Source of the DNA: an uncultured Collinsella sp. | GTDB lineage: Bacteria > Actinomycetota > Coriobacteriia > Coriobacteriales > Coriobacteriaceae | Direction: 5' to 3' | NCBI GenBank assembly: GCA_902470895.1 | Contig: CABRID010000021.1 | Span: 1 to 23,244 of the forward strand | Length of the DNA stretch: 23,244 nucleotides | Shown: piece by piece, positions 6,696-14,378 of the stretch | Position numbering within the stretch: position 1 is the first letter of the stretch | Layout of the letters: each line of letters starts with the position of its first letter | Made by a program: the position numbers and the translations under genes | Notes under the pieces: model-generated | What the model was told of the DNA's origin: nothing | Database searches by the model: none | Seen by the model: the letters and a program-made list of their open reading frames with translations, nothing else

Positions 6696-6723
6696 GTTAC
6701 GCGGTTTGGAAAAACCGCGTAAC
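6696..6723. repeat. Perfect 12-bp hairpin between convergent genes
   Basis: GTTACGCGGTTT pairs perfectly with AAACCGCGTAAC around a GGAA loop. It lies four bases beyond the end of ettA, so it may mark the end of that transcript. Neither strand has a T-run directly after the stem. Confidence 0.55.
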
Positions 6724-6727
6724 AAAA

Positions 6728-8407
6728 CTAGTCGCGCGTCAGCTTGCGGTGAATACGATGCGGCTGGGCTGCGTCCTCGCCCAGGCGCTCGATACGGTTG
6801 GCCTGATAGGCCTCGAAGTTGCCCTCGAACCAATACCAGTTGCCCGGATTCTCGTCGGTGCCCTCCCACGCCAGAATGTGCGTGGCGACGCGGTCCAGGA
6901 ACATACGATCGTGGCTAATGACCACCGAGCAGCCCGGGAACTCGAGCAGCGCCGCTTCGAGCGAGGACAGCGTCTCGACGTCGAGGTCGTTCGTGGGCTC
7001 GTCGAGAAGCAGCAGGTTGCCGCCCTGCTTGAGCGTAAGCGCCAAGTTCAGACGGTTGCGCTCGCCGCCGGAGAGCACGCCAGCGCGCTTCTGCTGGTCC
7101 TGGCCCTTAAAGCCAAAGCTCGCCACATAAGCGCGGCTCGGAACCTCGGTCTCGCCGACCATCATGTGGTCCAGGCCGTCCGAGACGACCTCCCACAGGT
7201 TCTTATCGGGATCGATGCCGGAACGGTTCTGGTCGACGTAAGAGATCTTGACGGTCTCGCCCACCTCGAGCTCGCCCGAAGTCAGCGGCTCCAGACCCAC
7301 AATCGTCTTGAACAGCGTGGTCTTACCGACACCGTTGGGGCCGATGACGCCCACGATGCCGTTGCGCGGCAGGGTGAACGAAAGGTCATCGATGAGCACG
7401 CGGCCATCGAACTCCTTGTGCAGGTGATGAGCCTCGAGCACCTTGTTGCCCAAACGCGGGCCCACAGGAATGCGGATGTCGGTCCAGTCGAGCTTCTGGC
7501 TTGCGCGAGCCTCGGCCTCCATCTCCTCGTAGCGAGCCAGACGGGCCTTGTTCTTTGCCTGGCGGGCCTTGGGCGAGCTGCGTACCCACTCGAGCTCGGC
7601 CTCCATGCGCTTGGCGAGCTTGGCGTCGCGGTTACCCTGCGCCTCGATACGCGCGGCCTTGGTCTCCAGATACGTGGAGTAGTTGCCCTTGTAGGGATAG
7701 AGGTGACCGCGGTCGACCTCGCAGATCCACTCGGCAACGTTATCCAGGAAGTAGCGATCGTGTGTGACGGCAAGCACCGCGCCCTGGTAGTTGTGCAGGA
7801 AGTGCTCGAGCCACAGGATCGACTCGGCGTCCAGGTGGTTCGTAGGCTCGTCGAGCAGCAGCAGGTCGGGAGCCTCGAGCAGCAGCTTGCACAGGGCCAC
7901 GCGGCGGCGCTCGCCGCCAGAGAGCACGTTGACCGGCATGTCGGAATCGGGCAGCTGCAGGGCGTCCATGGCCTGGCCGAGCTTGGAATCGATATCCCAG
8001 CCGTCGGCGGCGTCAATCTCGTCCTGGAGCTTGCCCATCTCGGCCATGAGGGCGTCCATGTCGCAATCCGGGTCGCACATCTCCTCGCCGATCTTATTGA
8101 AGCGATCGACCTTGGCGATCATGTCGCCAAATGCCATGCGCACGTTCTCGATGACGGTCTTGTCGTCGTCGAGCGGCGGCTCCTGCTGCAGGATGCCCAC
8201 GGTGTAGCCGGGGGTGAGCCTGGCATCACCGTTGGAGACCTCCTCGATGCCGGCCATGATCTTGAGCAGGGTCGACTTGCCCATGCCGTTGGGACCCACA
8301 ACGCCGATCTTGGCACCGGGGTAGAAGCTCAGGGTCACGTCGTCAAGGATTACCTTGTCGCCATGGGCCTTACGAGCCTGATACATCTGGTAGATGAACT
8401 CTGCCAT
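6728..8407 (-). CDS. ettA: Energy-dependent translational throttle protein EttA (ABC-F)
   Basis: The 559-residue cytoplasmic protein has two ABC ATPase domains and no membrane segment. Domain 1 has Walker A GPNGMGKS (38-45), LSGGE (162-166) and DEPTNHLD (186-193). Domain 2 has GPNGVGKT (356-363), LSGGE (445-449) and DEPTNDLD (469-476). A charged Lys/Arg/Glu linker (about 250-310) matches the P-site tRNA-interaction motif of ABC-F proteins. The length and the start MAEFIYQM fit EttA (about 555 residues in E. coli), which binds the ribosomal E site and gates the first elongation step according to the ATP/ADP ratio. An AAAGGA lies about 12 bases before the ATG. It is monocistronic, with a terminator of the upstream gene at 8499-8526. 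Confidence 0.93.
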   Translation of the reverse strand: MAEFIYQMYQARKAHGDKVILDDVTLSFYPGAKIGVVGPNGMGKSTLLKIMAGIEEVSNGDARLTPGYTVGILQQEPPLDDDKTVIENVRMAFGDMIAKVDRFNKIGEEMCDPDCDMDALMAEMGKLQDEIDAADGWDIDSKLGQAMDALQLPDSDMPVNVLSGGERRRVALCKLLLEAPDLLLLDEPTNHLDAESILWLEHFLHNYQGAVLAVTHDRYFLDNVAEWICEVDRGHLYPYKGNYSTYLETKAARIEAQGNRDAKLAKRMEAELEWVRSSPKARQAKNKARLARYEEMEAEARASQKLDWTDIRIPVGPRLGNKVLEAHHLHKEFDGRVLIDDLSFTLPRNGIVGVIGPNGVGKTTLFKTIVGLEPLTSGELEVGETVKISYVDQNRSGIDPDKNLWEVVSDGLDHMMVGETEVPSRAYVASFGFKGQDQQKRAGVLSGGERNRLNLALTLKQGGNLLLLDEPTNDLDVETLSSLEAALLEFPGCSVVISHDRMFLDRVATHILAWEGTDENPGNWYWFEGNFEAYQANRIERLGEDAAQPHRIHRKLTRD

Positions 8408-8498
8408 TTGCCTGTTTTATCCTTTCTACCTGCTGTTTCTCTATTCTTGATTCGCTTTAGTGGAAACGAAATGAGGAAACCAGCTCTGAAACTTAACG

Positions 8499-8526
8499 AA
8501 AAAAGGGGCATGGTTGCCCATACCCC
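8499..8526 (-). terminator. Intrinsic terminator of the sdpI-like gene
   Basis: On the minus strand GGGGTATGG-GCAA-CCATGCCCC forms a 9-bp stem with one G-T wobble, followed directly by six T. It lies 67 bases beyond the stop of the SdpI-like gene. Confidence 0.85.
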
Positions 8527-8592
8527 CTAATACTACCTGGGAAAAGTCCCCCGGAACATACTATGAACTGCGTACGCTAGTTTTCCGCAACC

Positions 8593-9297
8593 TTAACGAG
8601 CGGCTCGCTGCGATTTGCGCCACAGCAGATACGAGTAGACGTAGACGGCTCCGACCGAACCAAACGCCAGAACCGCAATCACTGCGGCGACGACTTCACT
8701 CGAAAGCACGCTGCCCGCCACGCCCATCACAATCAGGCCAACACCCAGCACCATAAAGCAGGCACCGCCAAAGCGCTGCGTACGGCGCCAGTTCTCGGGA
8801 TCGGCAAGTGCCCAGGGCGTCTTGATACCGAGCGTATAGTTCTGCTTCACACGCGGCAAGTAGTTGCCTACGCCGATGAACAGCAAACCGACAACACCGG
8901 AAATCAGCACGTTAACCGAACCGACCGCCGGCACCACGCCCCAGACCGTAAGCTCTCCCAGCCAGCTTATGGCGCACATGAACAAGGTGAAGGCGATTAC
9001 GAAGCCCTGGTAGAATTTGCCCGAGGTTCGATATGCCTCACCTTTGGGGTCGATGCGCGGCACCACGCAGAACATTGCGAGAAGCACCAGAGGCAGCACG
9101 CCGAGCGCGGAGGCCATCCAGCTAGGACCCCAACCGTCGACGGCGCCGTTCGCGCCCCAGTGCGTGGGAATCTGCGCAGGCAAGCTCGGCATCACCATGA
9201 GGTGCGCTACGACATTGGCGACGCAAAGAGCGACCAGCGCAATCCACACGCGCGACGATACCCCCGTGGGGTGAATGCCCTTGTTTTCGTTATTCAT
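8593..9297 (-). CDS. SdpI/DUF1648 family membrane protein
   Basis: The protein is 234 residues from the ATG at 9297. Several hydrophobic helices alternate with the DUF1648 signature IPTHWGANGAVDGWG near residues 43-57. The later GNYLPRVKQNYTLGIKTPWAL segment (about 145-165) is the conserved SdpI core. In Bacillus subtilis SdpI is a membrane immunity and signal protein against the SdpC toxin and sequesters SdpR. Here the start overlaps the stop of the ArsR-type gene by eight bases, with GAAGG eight bases upstream, so the two are translationally coupled like sdpRI. No sdpABC genes are present. It may therefore protect against a toxin from other cells or serve another envelope-stress role. Confidence 0.88.
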   Translation of the reverse strand: MNNENKGIHPTGVSSRVWIALVALCVANVVAHLMVMPSLPAQIPTHWGANGAVDGWGPSWMASALGVLPLVLLAMFCVVPRIDPKGEAYRTSGKFYQGFVIAFTLFMCAISWLGELTVWGVVPAVGSVNVLISGVVGLLFIGVGNYLPRVKQNYTLGIKTPWALADPENWRRTQRFGGACFMVLGVGLIVMGVAGSVLSSEVVAAVIAVLAFGSVGAVYVYSYLLWRKSQRAAR

Positions 9298-9568
9298 CCT
9301 TATCACCTTCAGTGTTTGTAAGGCCCATAAACCAGCCAATTAAATCCTGCATGACGGTGGTGTTTAAGCTGTATACGATGTATTGGCCATGGCGCTCGTC
9401 GGTCACCAACCCGGCGTTTTTGAGCGTCGCCAAGTGATGGCTCAGCGATGGCTTACTGATATCGAAATGCTCGGCAAGCTCCCCCGCCGTGCAATTGCCC
9501 TCGCGCAGCAACTCCAAAATGCGCCGTCGCGTTGGATCGGCAAGCGCCTTAAAACCCTCTCCCGGCAT
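9290..9568 (-). CDS. ArsR/SdpR-type winged-helix repressor
   Basis: The protein is 92 residues, starting MPGEGFKALADPTRRRILEL, the usual opening of ArsR-family repressors. The helix-turn-helix spans CTAGELAEHFDISKPSLSHH and runs into LATLKNAGLV, with the wing at GQYIVYSLN. There is no CxC metal-binding motif, as in SdpR. The ATG at 9568 is preceded by GAGGA at six bases; the longer in-frame start at 9586 is less good. It is the first gene of a bicistron with the SdpI-like gene. A promoter overlapped by a palindrome lies just upstream, which fits autoregulation. Confidence 0.88.
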   Translation of the reverse strand: MPGEGFKALADPTRRRILELLREGNCTAGELAEHFDISKPSLSHHLATLKNAGLVTDERHGQYIVYSLNTTVMQDLIGWFMGLTNTEGDKDE

Positions 9569-9602
9569 AAGACTTCCTCTCATCATCTCTCATGACGCGC
9601 AC

Positions 9603-9632
9603 ACTATACTCGATATTTAGATGTTTGTCTAA
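9603..9632 (-). promoter_or_regulatory. Promoter and probable operator of the sdpR/sdpI-like operon
   Basis: On the minus strand TAGACA (9631-9626), a 17-base spacer and TATAGT (9608-9603) form a good promoter. The inverted repeat TTAGA-CAAACA-TCTAA (9632-9617) overlaps the -35 and spacer, as expected for an ArsR-family operator. A further GTTAGACA half lies just upstream. Confidence 0.65.
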
Positions 9633-9650
9633 CTGTCTAATCTTGTACTC

Positions 9651-9746
9651 AAAAAAATAGCCACCTCCGCGTAATGCGAAGACGGCCACTTCTCACGCTA
9701 CAAACGTGTTTTGGAGTTGGCCAACCCGCTGCAACGGGTGCCATCT
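9651..9746 (-). ncRNA. Candidate small RNA with own promoter and terminator
   Basis: On the minus strand TTGAAA (9781-9776), a 17-base spacer and TAAGAT (9758-9753) form a promoter; the expected start is near 9746. The transcript would hold ACCCG/CGGGT, CACG/CGTG and GGCCA/TGGCC stems. It ends in an 11-bp stem (GCCGTCTTCGC with GCGGAGGTGGC, three wobbles) followed by TATTTTTTT. No minus-strand gene lies upstream that would need this terminator, and no protein frame is convincing. Predicted length is about 95 nt. Expression is not shown. Confidence 0.4.
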
Positions 9747-9817
9747 GCTTCAATCTTATGCGAACCCCGATCCCATTTCAACAAGCCCAAGGGCTCAAAT
9801 GGAATCGCGATAACACC

Positions 9818-9823
9818 TATAAT
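9818..9823 (+). promoter_or_regulatory. -10 box of the tcdA promoter
   Basis: A consensus TATAAT lies 45 bases before the tcdA start. The -35 region at 17 bases (TCAAAT) is weak. A hairpin (AGCCC-AA-GGGCT flanked by CCATTT/AAATGG, 9773-9802) overlaps the -35 side. Confidence 0.45.
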
Positions 9824-9867
9824 GGCAATAGCTAAAACACGATTCGCTTCCCCATCGGAGGATGTCT

Positions 9868-10662
9868 ATGACCGAAACCGCTGCCGCTCTCGTCGAGACA
9901 CGCGACACCAAGCTCGAGATCATCATGGGCCGCGAGGCACTCGATAAGCTCACCGATGCTACGGTGCTGGTGCTCGGCTGCGGAGGCGTGGGCTCCAACT
10001 GCTGCGAGGCACTCGCCCGCGGCGGCATCGGTCATTTCGTAATTCTGGATAAGGACATCATCGCGCCCAGCAATATCAATCGCCAGGCCATCGCCTTTCA
10101 CAGCACCGTTGGCAAGCGCAAGGTGGACGTGATGGAAGCCATGATTCGCGATATCAATCCCGCCGCCACCGTTATCAAACGCACCGAATACCTGCTGCGC
10201 GACAACATCGACGAGTTCTTCGCGAGCGTTTTGGAGCAGACAGGTGGCAAGCTCGACTACGTCGTCGACGCCATCGACACCATCTCGGCCAAGCTCACCA
10301 TTGCCAAATATGCTCAGGACCGCGACATTCGTTTGGTTAGCTCCATGGGCGGAGCCAACAAGCTCCATCCCGAGTGCCTCCGCTTTGCCGACATTTTCGA
10401 TACGGTGCGCGACCCCATGAGCCGCATCATGCGCAAAGAGTGCAAGAAGCACGGCATCAAGAGTCTGCACGTGCTGTTTAGCTGCGAGGAGTCGGTTAAG
10501 ACCCAGCCCCGCGACCCTTCCAACATCCACGAGCGCACCGAGCTCGGAACCGCCAGCTTTATGCCGCCCATCATGGGCCAGATGATCGCCGGCGAGGTTA
10601 TCCGCCAGATCAGTGGCCGCGGCACCGAGCGCGTGCGCGCCGATGGCCAGCGCCTAAACTAG
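9868..10662 (+). CDS. tcdA: tRNA threonylcarbamoyladenosine dehydratase (TcdA/CsdL)
   Basis: The protein is 264 residues. The second ATG (9868) is chosen because GGAGG lies six bases before it; the ATG at 9862 touches that site. The E1/ThiF-like fold shows the nucleotide-binding GCGGVGSN (37-44), the LDKD acidic strand, NINRQ and DYVVDAIDT. The C-terminal GTASFMPPIMGQMIAGEVI is typical of TcdA. The enzyme uses ATP to cyclise t6A at tRNA position 37 to ct6A, improving decoding of ANN codons. It has a Cys pair (NCCEAL) rather than ubiquitin-activating zinc motifs. The TatD-family gene follows after 14 bases, so the two form an operon. Confidence 0.9.
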   Translation: MTETAAALVETRDTKLEIIMGREALDKLTDATVLVLGCGGVGSNCCEALARGGIGHFVILDKDIIAPSNINRQAIAFHSTVGKRKVDVMEAMIRDINPAATVIKRTEYLLRDNIDEFFASVLEQTGGKLDYVVDAIDTISAKLTIAKYAQDRDIRLVSSMGGANKLHPECLRFADIFDTVRDPMSRIMRKECKKHGIKSLHVLFSCEESVKTQPRDPSNIHERTELGTASFMPPIMGQMIAGEVIRQISGRGTERVRADGQRLN

Positions 10663-10676
10663 CGGAGCGCACCGAG

Positions 10677-11459
10677 ATGGAGCCCCGGTTATTTGATGCA
10701 CACTGCCATCTTGATTTGATGACTTACCCGAATGCCGTTGCTGACGAAACTGCGGCTATAGGGCTGGGGGTCTTTGATTGCGGGGCCGACCCACGCGACT
10801 TCGCGGCAGCAAAAAAGCGTGCCAGCCGTTACCCAAACATTATCGCGGGCGTCGGCCTCCATCCTTGGTGGCTCGCCGACGGACGCTGCGGTCCTGCCGA
10901 GGTCAATCTGCTTTGCGAAGTTGCTGCCCAAGAGCGCTACATCGGCGAAGTCGGACTCGACTTTTCCGCGCGTTTTGCTGGAAGTAAGCCGCTACAAATA
11001 CAGGCACTTAACCGGCTCTGCGATGCGCTCGTGCAGCATCCTCTTACCGGGCGCGTGATATCAATTCACGCCGTTCGTTCGGCAGGAGCCGTACTGGACG
11101 TCCTCGAATCGCATGGACTACTCATCCCAAACCCCGACTCCCCCGTTATCATCTTCCACTGGTTTAGCGGTACTTCGGACGAACTCGTCCGCGCGCGTAA
11201 TGCGGGCTGTTATTTTTCCGTGAACGAGCGGATGCTCGCCACCAAGCGCGGTCGCGAATACGCCCGACAGATCCCACTCGATCGTTTACTGCTCGAGACC
11301 GATGCGCCGGCGGAGGCAAACACCGAAACAAGCGCACAGTCGCTTATCAGATCGCTCACATGGACCTCAGAACGCATCGCCTCACTCAAAAACCGCGACG
11401 CAGAGTGCATCGAGTCGGCAGTTTTAGCAAATGCGCACTCTGTTTTTGACCTTCGCTAG
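10677..11459 (+). CDS. TatD family metal-dependent hydrolase
   Basis: The protein is 260 residues. The N-terminal FDAHCHLD (His9, His11) is the metal-binding HxH of TatD-type TIM-barrel hydrolases. YIGEVGLDF gives the bridging Glu, SIHAV and IIFHWFSG give later His ligands, and LLLETDAP gives the conserved acidic pair near the C-terminus. Family members act as 3'-5' deoxyribonucleases or related phosphodiesterases; the exact substrate here is unknown. A GGAGC lies about nine bases before the ATG. It is 14 bases after tcdA and probably cotranscribed. The protein is near the usual family length and looks intact. Confidence 0.87.
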   Translation: MEPRLFDAHCHLDLMTYPNAVADETAAIGLGVFDCGADPRDFAAAKKRASRYPNIIAGVGLHPWWLADGRCGPAEVNLLCEVAAQERYIGEVGLDFSARFAGSKPLQIQALNRLCDALVQHPLTGRVISIHAVRSAGAVLDVLESHGLLIPNPDSPVIIFHWFSGTSDELVRARNAGCYFSVNERMLATKRGREYARQIPLDRLLLETDAPAEANTETSAQSLIRSLTWTSERIASLKNRDAECIESAVLANAHSVFDLR

Positions 11460-11466
11460 CCCCGGT

Positions 11467-11692
11467 GGGCAAAAAATGCCAAATATGAGTACTGTTGCAA
11501 ATCCAGTCACATTATTTTACGGCAAAATAGTGCCTTGATAATGTACAGCTATCCATTATCAAGGCACTTTAAGGTGGTTAAAGTCATTTTTAGCAGGTTT
11601 TAATCACTCGCAGACACCCAACTAGGCCCTCAATAGCTTAATTTCGCTGTTACTAAATTAGTGACAGTACTCATATTTAGCATTTTTTGTCC
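11467..11692. mobile_element. MITE-like element with 29-bp terminal inverted repeats
   Basis: Left end GGGCAAAAAATGCCAAATAT continuing GAGTACTGT (11467-11495) matches the inverted right end (11664-11692) at 27 of 29 positions. The interior carries a second perfect 15-bp stem, AGTGCCTTGATAATG (11529-11543) with its complement at 11554-11568, ten-base loop. Total length is 226 bp, with no coding capacity and lower GC than its surroundings. I see no clear target-site duplication. It lies between convergent genes, where the inner hairpin may also end transcription. Confidence 0.55.
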
Positions 11693-11696
11693 ATGG

Positions 11697-11731
11697 AGTC
11701 CCGGGGGGCGACAATTCGACTCCCCGGGACT
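11697..11731. repeat. GC-rich hairpin at the 3' end of the PfkB gene
   Basis: AGTCCCGGGG (11697-11706) pairs perfectly with CCCCGGGACT (11722-11731). It lies six bases past the kinase stop on the minus strand. No T-run follows on either strand, so termination is uncertain. Confidence 0.5.
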
Positions 11732-11737
11732 GCTCAC

Positions 11738-12601
11738 CTATTCGGAAATCGGCACTCCATGGCCCCAGGAGCCTTCCATGCCGCATACGGTCGAAGCAAA
11801 CCCCGCCGCAAAGTCGAGTGCACGCTCGATGGCCTCGGCACCATCCTCGCCACGCTTGACGGAATCGAGATAACACATCAGGAACGAAGTCAGGAATGAG
11901 TCGCCCGCACCCATGGTGTCCTTCATATCCGTTACCGGCTTAGCCAGTTGGCGGTAATAACGATCGCCATCATAGGCAATGCAGCCCTCAGCGCCAGCCG
12001 TTGCCGATACGAAACGCGGACCTAGGCTCCTCACCCATGCCAGACGCTCGCGAATCTCATCCTCACTCGCGGCGTCTGCCGCGCTAAAGAACGCGAAGTC
12101 AACGTAGGGAGCAATCTGCTCGTAGTACTCGTCGGTCGAATCGTCCGAGAAGTCAAACGAAACCGTGATGCCCGCGGCCTTCAACTTGGGAAGTTCACGC
12201 TCGGTAAAGCAATAGTTGCCCGAGTGGACTACGTCGAACTGCTTCACGTACGCAAGGTCAAAGCGATCGAGCACATAGCGCGCATCACCACGGATGCCGC
12301 CCTCATTGGAGCCAAGGAAAACACGGCCGCCGTTAACGACGGTCACGCGTGCCGCACCGTTCTCGCCGATGAGCTGCTTGCACTTGGCAAGCTCAACGTC
12401 CTCATCCTCAAGACTCGCAATCACATGCTCAGCAGCAGCGTCATTACCAAAGATGCCCATATACGCGGAGCGCGCGGCGCCGCACTTCTTGGCATACACG
12501 GCAAAGTTCACCGCATTGCCACCCGGATACATTGTGTGGATATGCTCGTAGCAGTCGACGACGTTGTCGCCAAACCCCAGTGCGCTCACGTTAAATGCCA
12601 T
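11738..12601 (-). CDS. PfkB family kinase, resembles fructoselysine 6-kinase (FrlD)
   Basis: The protein is 287 residues. GFGDNVVDCY and YPGGNAVNFAVYA at the N-terminus and DTMGAGDSF near residue 230 are the two PfkB (ribokinase family) signatures; the Asp of GAGD is the catalytic base. The GDNVVD...GGNAVN arrangement, the FDVVHSGNY and SFDFSDD segments and the overall length recall E. coli FrlD, which phosphorylates fructoselysine. FrlD identity is from memory; another keto-sugar or Amadori-product substrate is possible. GAGGGG lies about eight bases before the ATG. It is the last gene of a minus-strand series with two HAD phosphatases and a DeoC-like aldolase. No deglycase (FrlB) is in the window. 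Confidence 0.82.
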   Translation of the reverse strand: MAFNVSALGFGDNVVDCYEHIHTMYPGGNAVNFAVYAKKCGAARSAYMGIFGNDAAAEHVIASLEDEDVELAKCKQLIGENGAARVTVVNGGRVFLGSNEGGIRGDARYVLDRFDLAYVKQFDVVHSGNYCFTERELPKLKAAGITVSFDFSDDSTDEYYEQIAPYVDFAFFSAADAASEDEIRERLAWVRSLGPRFVSATAGAEGCIAYDGDRYYRQLAKPVTDMKDTMGAGDSFLTSFLMCYLDSVKRGEDGAEAIERALDFAAGFASTVCGMEGSWGHGVPISE

Positions 12602-12663
12602 GACGCCGCCCCTCTCTCTTATGCCAACGGAACCACTGTTGTGACAGCAGTACCGCCCAGAAT

Positions 12664-13323
12664 CTACGCGAGTTCCAGCAGCTCCGGCAGCTGGTCGATA
12701 ATCTTGTCCGCGGCATCCTGGCTAAAGCCAAAGCGCTCCTCGCGCTTGGCAATAACCGTCAGGCCGGCTCGCTTACCCGCGGTAATGCCCGGAACGGAAT
12801 CCTCAACGCAGCAGCAGCGATTCGCGGGCAGCCCCAGCAGGTCTAGCGCATGCAGGTAGATGTCGGGCTCGGGTTTACTCTCCTTAAACTGCTCGCCGCT
12901 CACCACATACTCAAAGGCATCCGACAGCCCGCATGCGTTGAGCACTTCCTCGATGCTAACCATGGGAGACGAGCTGGCAAGCGCCACGCGAACGCCACGG
13001 CGCGGCAGCTCTCGAATCGTATCCACGGCGCCTGGGTTAATCAAAGCCTGATAGTCGCGCGGACGCTCATGCGCCCACTCGTCCCAACGGGCCAACGCTT
13101 CCTCGCCAGTGAAGTGCCCCTTACCGGCGCGCTCAAACCAATCGACCAGCATATGCAGGAAGAACTGATGCGAGGTACCGACCTGCCCATTCAACTCCTC
13201 TTGAGTCAGATTAAGCCCAAGCTCCTTGGCAAACGCGGCAGTCTCGCCCAGGTAGTAATACTCGGTATCGACAATGACGCCGTCCATGTCAAAGATAACG
13301 GCGTCGAACGGAAATGCGGACAC
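12664..13323 (-). CDS. HAD phosphatase, beta-phosphoglucomutase-like subfamily
   Basis: The protein is 219 residues from a GTG at 13323 that follows AGGGAGGGT closely. Motif I is VIFDMDGVIVDTE, with nucleophile and acid/base Asp. Motif II is ALASSSP, motif III includes KPEPDIY, and motif IV is CVEDSVPGI. A helical cap lies between motifs I and II, as in beta-phosphoglucomutase and small sugar-phosphate phosphatases. The substrate cannot be named. The gene is 62 bases before the PfkB-kinase gene. A terminator lies just upstream (13339-13364), so it may need its own promoter or readthrough. An in-frame extension to 13371 would cross that terminator and is unlikely. Confidence 0.88.
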   Translation of the reverse strand: MSAFPFDAVIFDMDGVIVDTEYYYLGETAAFAKELGLNLTQEELNGQVGTSHQFFLHMLVDWFERAGKGHFTGEEALARWDEWAHERPRDYQALINPGAVDTIRELPRRGVRVALASSSPMVSIEEVLNACGLSDAFEYVVSGEQFKESKPEPDIYLHALDLLGLPANRCCCVEDSVPGITAGKRAGLTVIAKREERFGFSQDAADKIIDQLPELLELA

Positions 13324-13338
13324 GGCACCCTCCCTAAC

Positions 13339-13364
13339 AAAAGGGCGCCTGCAAGCAGGCGCCC
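13339..13364 (-). terminator. Terminator between the two HAD genes
   Basis: GGGCGCCTGC and GCAGGCGCCC form a perfect stem separated by two bases (effective loop GCAAGC). On the minus strand it is followed by TTTTGTTA. It lies just downstream of the Cof-type HAD gene and just before the ribosome site of the next gene, so partial readthrough is possible. Confidence 0.75.
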
Positions 13365-13386
13365 AAACCATGCATTATCGGCGATT

Positions 13387-14229
13387 CTAACCCAGCAGCT
13401 TATCCAGCGCCATTGCAATACCATCTTCGTTGTTATCGGCGGTCACCATCTGGGCCACAGCCTTGACCTCATCGACGGCGTTGCCCATGGCAACACCGGT
13501 TCCGGCCCACTCAATCATGGACTTGTCGTTCTGGCCGTCGCCAAACGATACGACCTCACTGGCATCGATGCCGAGCTTGGGCAGGGCACCCTCGAGCGCA
13601 CGGGCCTTGTCGATACCGGGCGCCGTGTACTCAAAGTACCAGTCGGCCGTAAACATGCCCGAAAGCGTCTGCTTAAAGGGCGCATACATTTCCTCGTAAT
13701 GCGCCTGCAGGTAGGCCGGATCACCCGCCGTCAGCAGCTTGTCCACGGGATAAGTGTCCACGACCTCATGCAAGCTCTCGACCTCGCGGATCTTAAGGTC
13801 GCAGGCATCGCGCTCGTATTTGACGATGTTTTTCCGCGAGCCATCCGGCAGCGTAATCATGCAGTGGTACGAGTCCTCAACATGCAAGTCGCGACCAAGC
13901 GAGATCATGGGGATCACATCATAGTTTTGCAGGTGATCAATCAGACGGTGCAGTTCGTCAGCCGGCATGGCCTGGTCAAAAAGGACCTCATCGGTCTGAG
14001 CGTCGACCACATGCGCGCCATTGAAAGCGACTAGCAGACCGTCATGGTTTTGGAGGTCGAGCTCCTGCGCCAAGGCGTGCAGTCCCCATGCGGGACGGCC
14101 CGACGCCAAGATGAGCTTAATGCCCGACTCCTGCGCCGCGAGCAGCTTCTCGCGCGTACGCAGGCTGATGACCTTTTGATCGTTGGTGAGCGTACCGTCG
14201 ATATCCATTGCGATGGCTTTGATTGCCAT
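13387..14229 (-). CDS. Cof-type HAD-IIB phosphatase
   Basis: The protein is 280 residues from the ATG at 14229, five bases after GGGAGG. Motif I is AIAMDIDGTLTND, motif II is LILASGRP, the C2-type cap lies in the middle, and motif IV is VVSFGDGQNDKSMIEWAG. The end VKAVAQMVTADNNEDGIAMA is the usual Cof/YidA-type tail. Such enzymes dephosphorylate sugar phosphates, flavin precursors or related small molecules; the substrate here is not evident. It lies 149 bases after the DeoC-like gene on the same strand. A longer in-frame start at 14280 lacks a ribosome site. Confidence 0.9.
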   Translation of the reverse strand: MAIKAIAMDIDGTLTNDQKVISLRTREKLLAAQESGIKLILASGRPAWGLHALAQELDLQNHDGLLVAFNGAHVVDAQTDEVLFDQAMPADELHRLIDHLQNYDVIPMISLGRDLHVEDSYHCMITLPDGSRKNIVKYERDACDLKIREVESLHEVVDTYPVDKLLTAGDPAYLQAHYEEMYAPFKQTLSGMFTADWYFEYTAPGIDKARALEGALPKLGIDASEVVSFGDGQNDKSMIEWAGTGVAMGNAVDEVKAVAQMVTADNNEDGIAMALDKLLG

Positions 14230-14378
14230 ATATGCCTCCCTGTCATTGAACAACCTTGTCTGAGCCATCATACAGAACACCCATCGCGACTCCGTTTACA
14301 ACGGGCAAAAAGTCATATTGTCTCGAACATGAACGGCGCGTAGTCGTGAAGCTTTATTGCTCAGGTCAAATACGTCTG

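Noticed and set aside
6696..6723. Hairpin as a true intrinsic terminator of ettA
   Set aside because: The stem is perfect, but no T-run follows on either strand. Reported only as a hairpin.
6749..8530. 593-codon open frame on the plus strand
   Set aside because: It lies opposite ettA, whose ABC motifs are unmistakable. The product is Leu/Val/His-rich without domains, as expected from antisense of a GC-rich gene.
12850..14034. 394-codon open frame on the plus strand
   Set aside because: It runs across the antisense of two HAD genes and the terminator between them; composition is that of a shadow frame.
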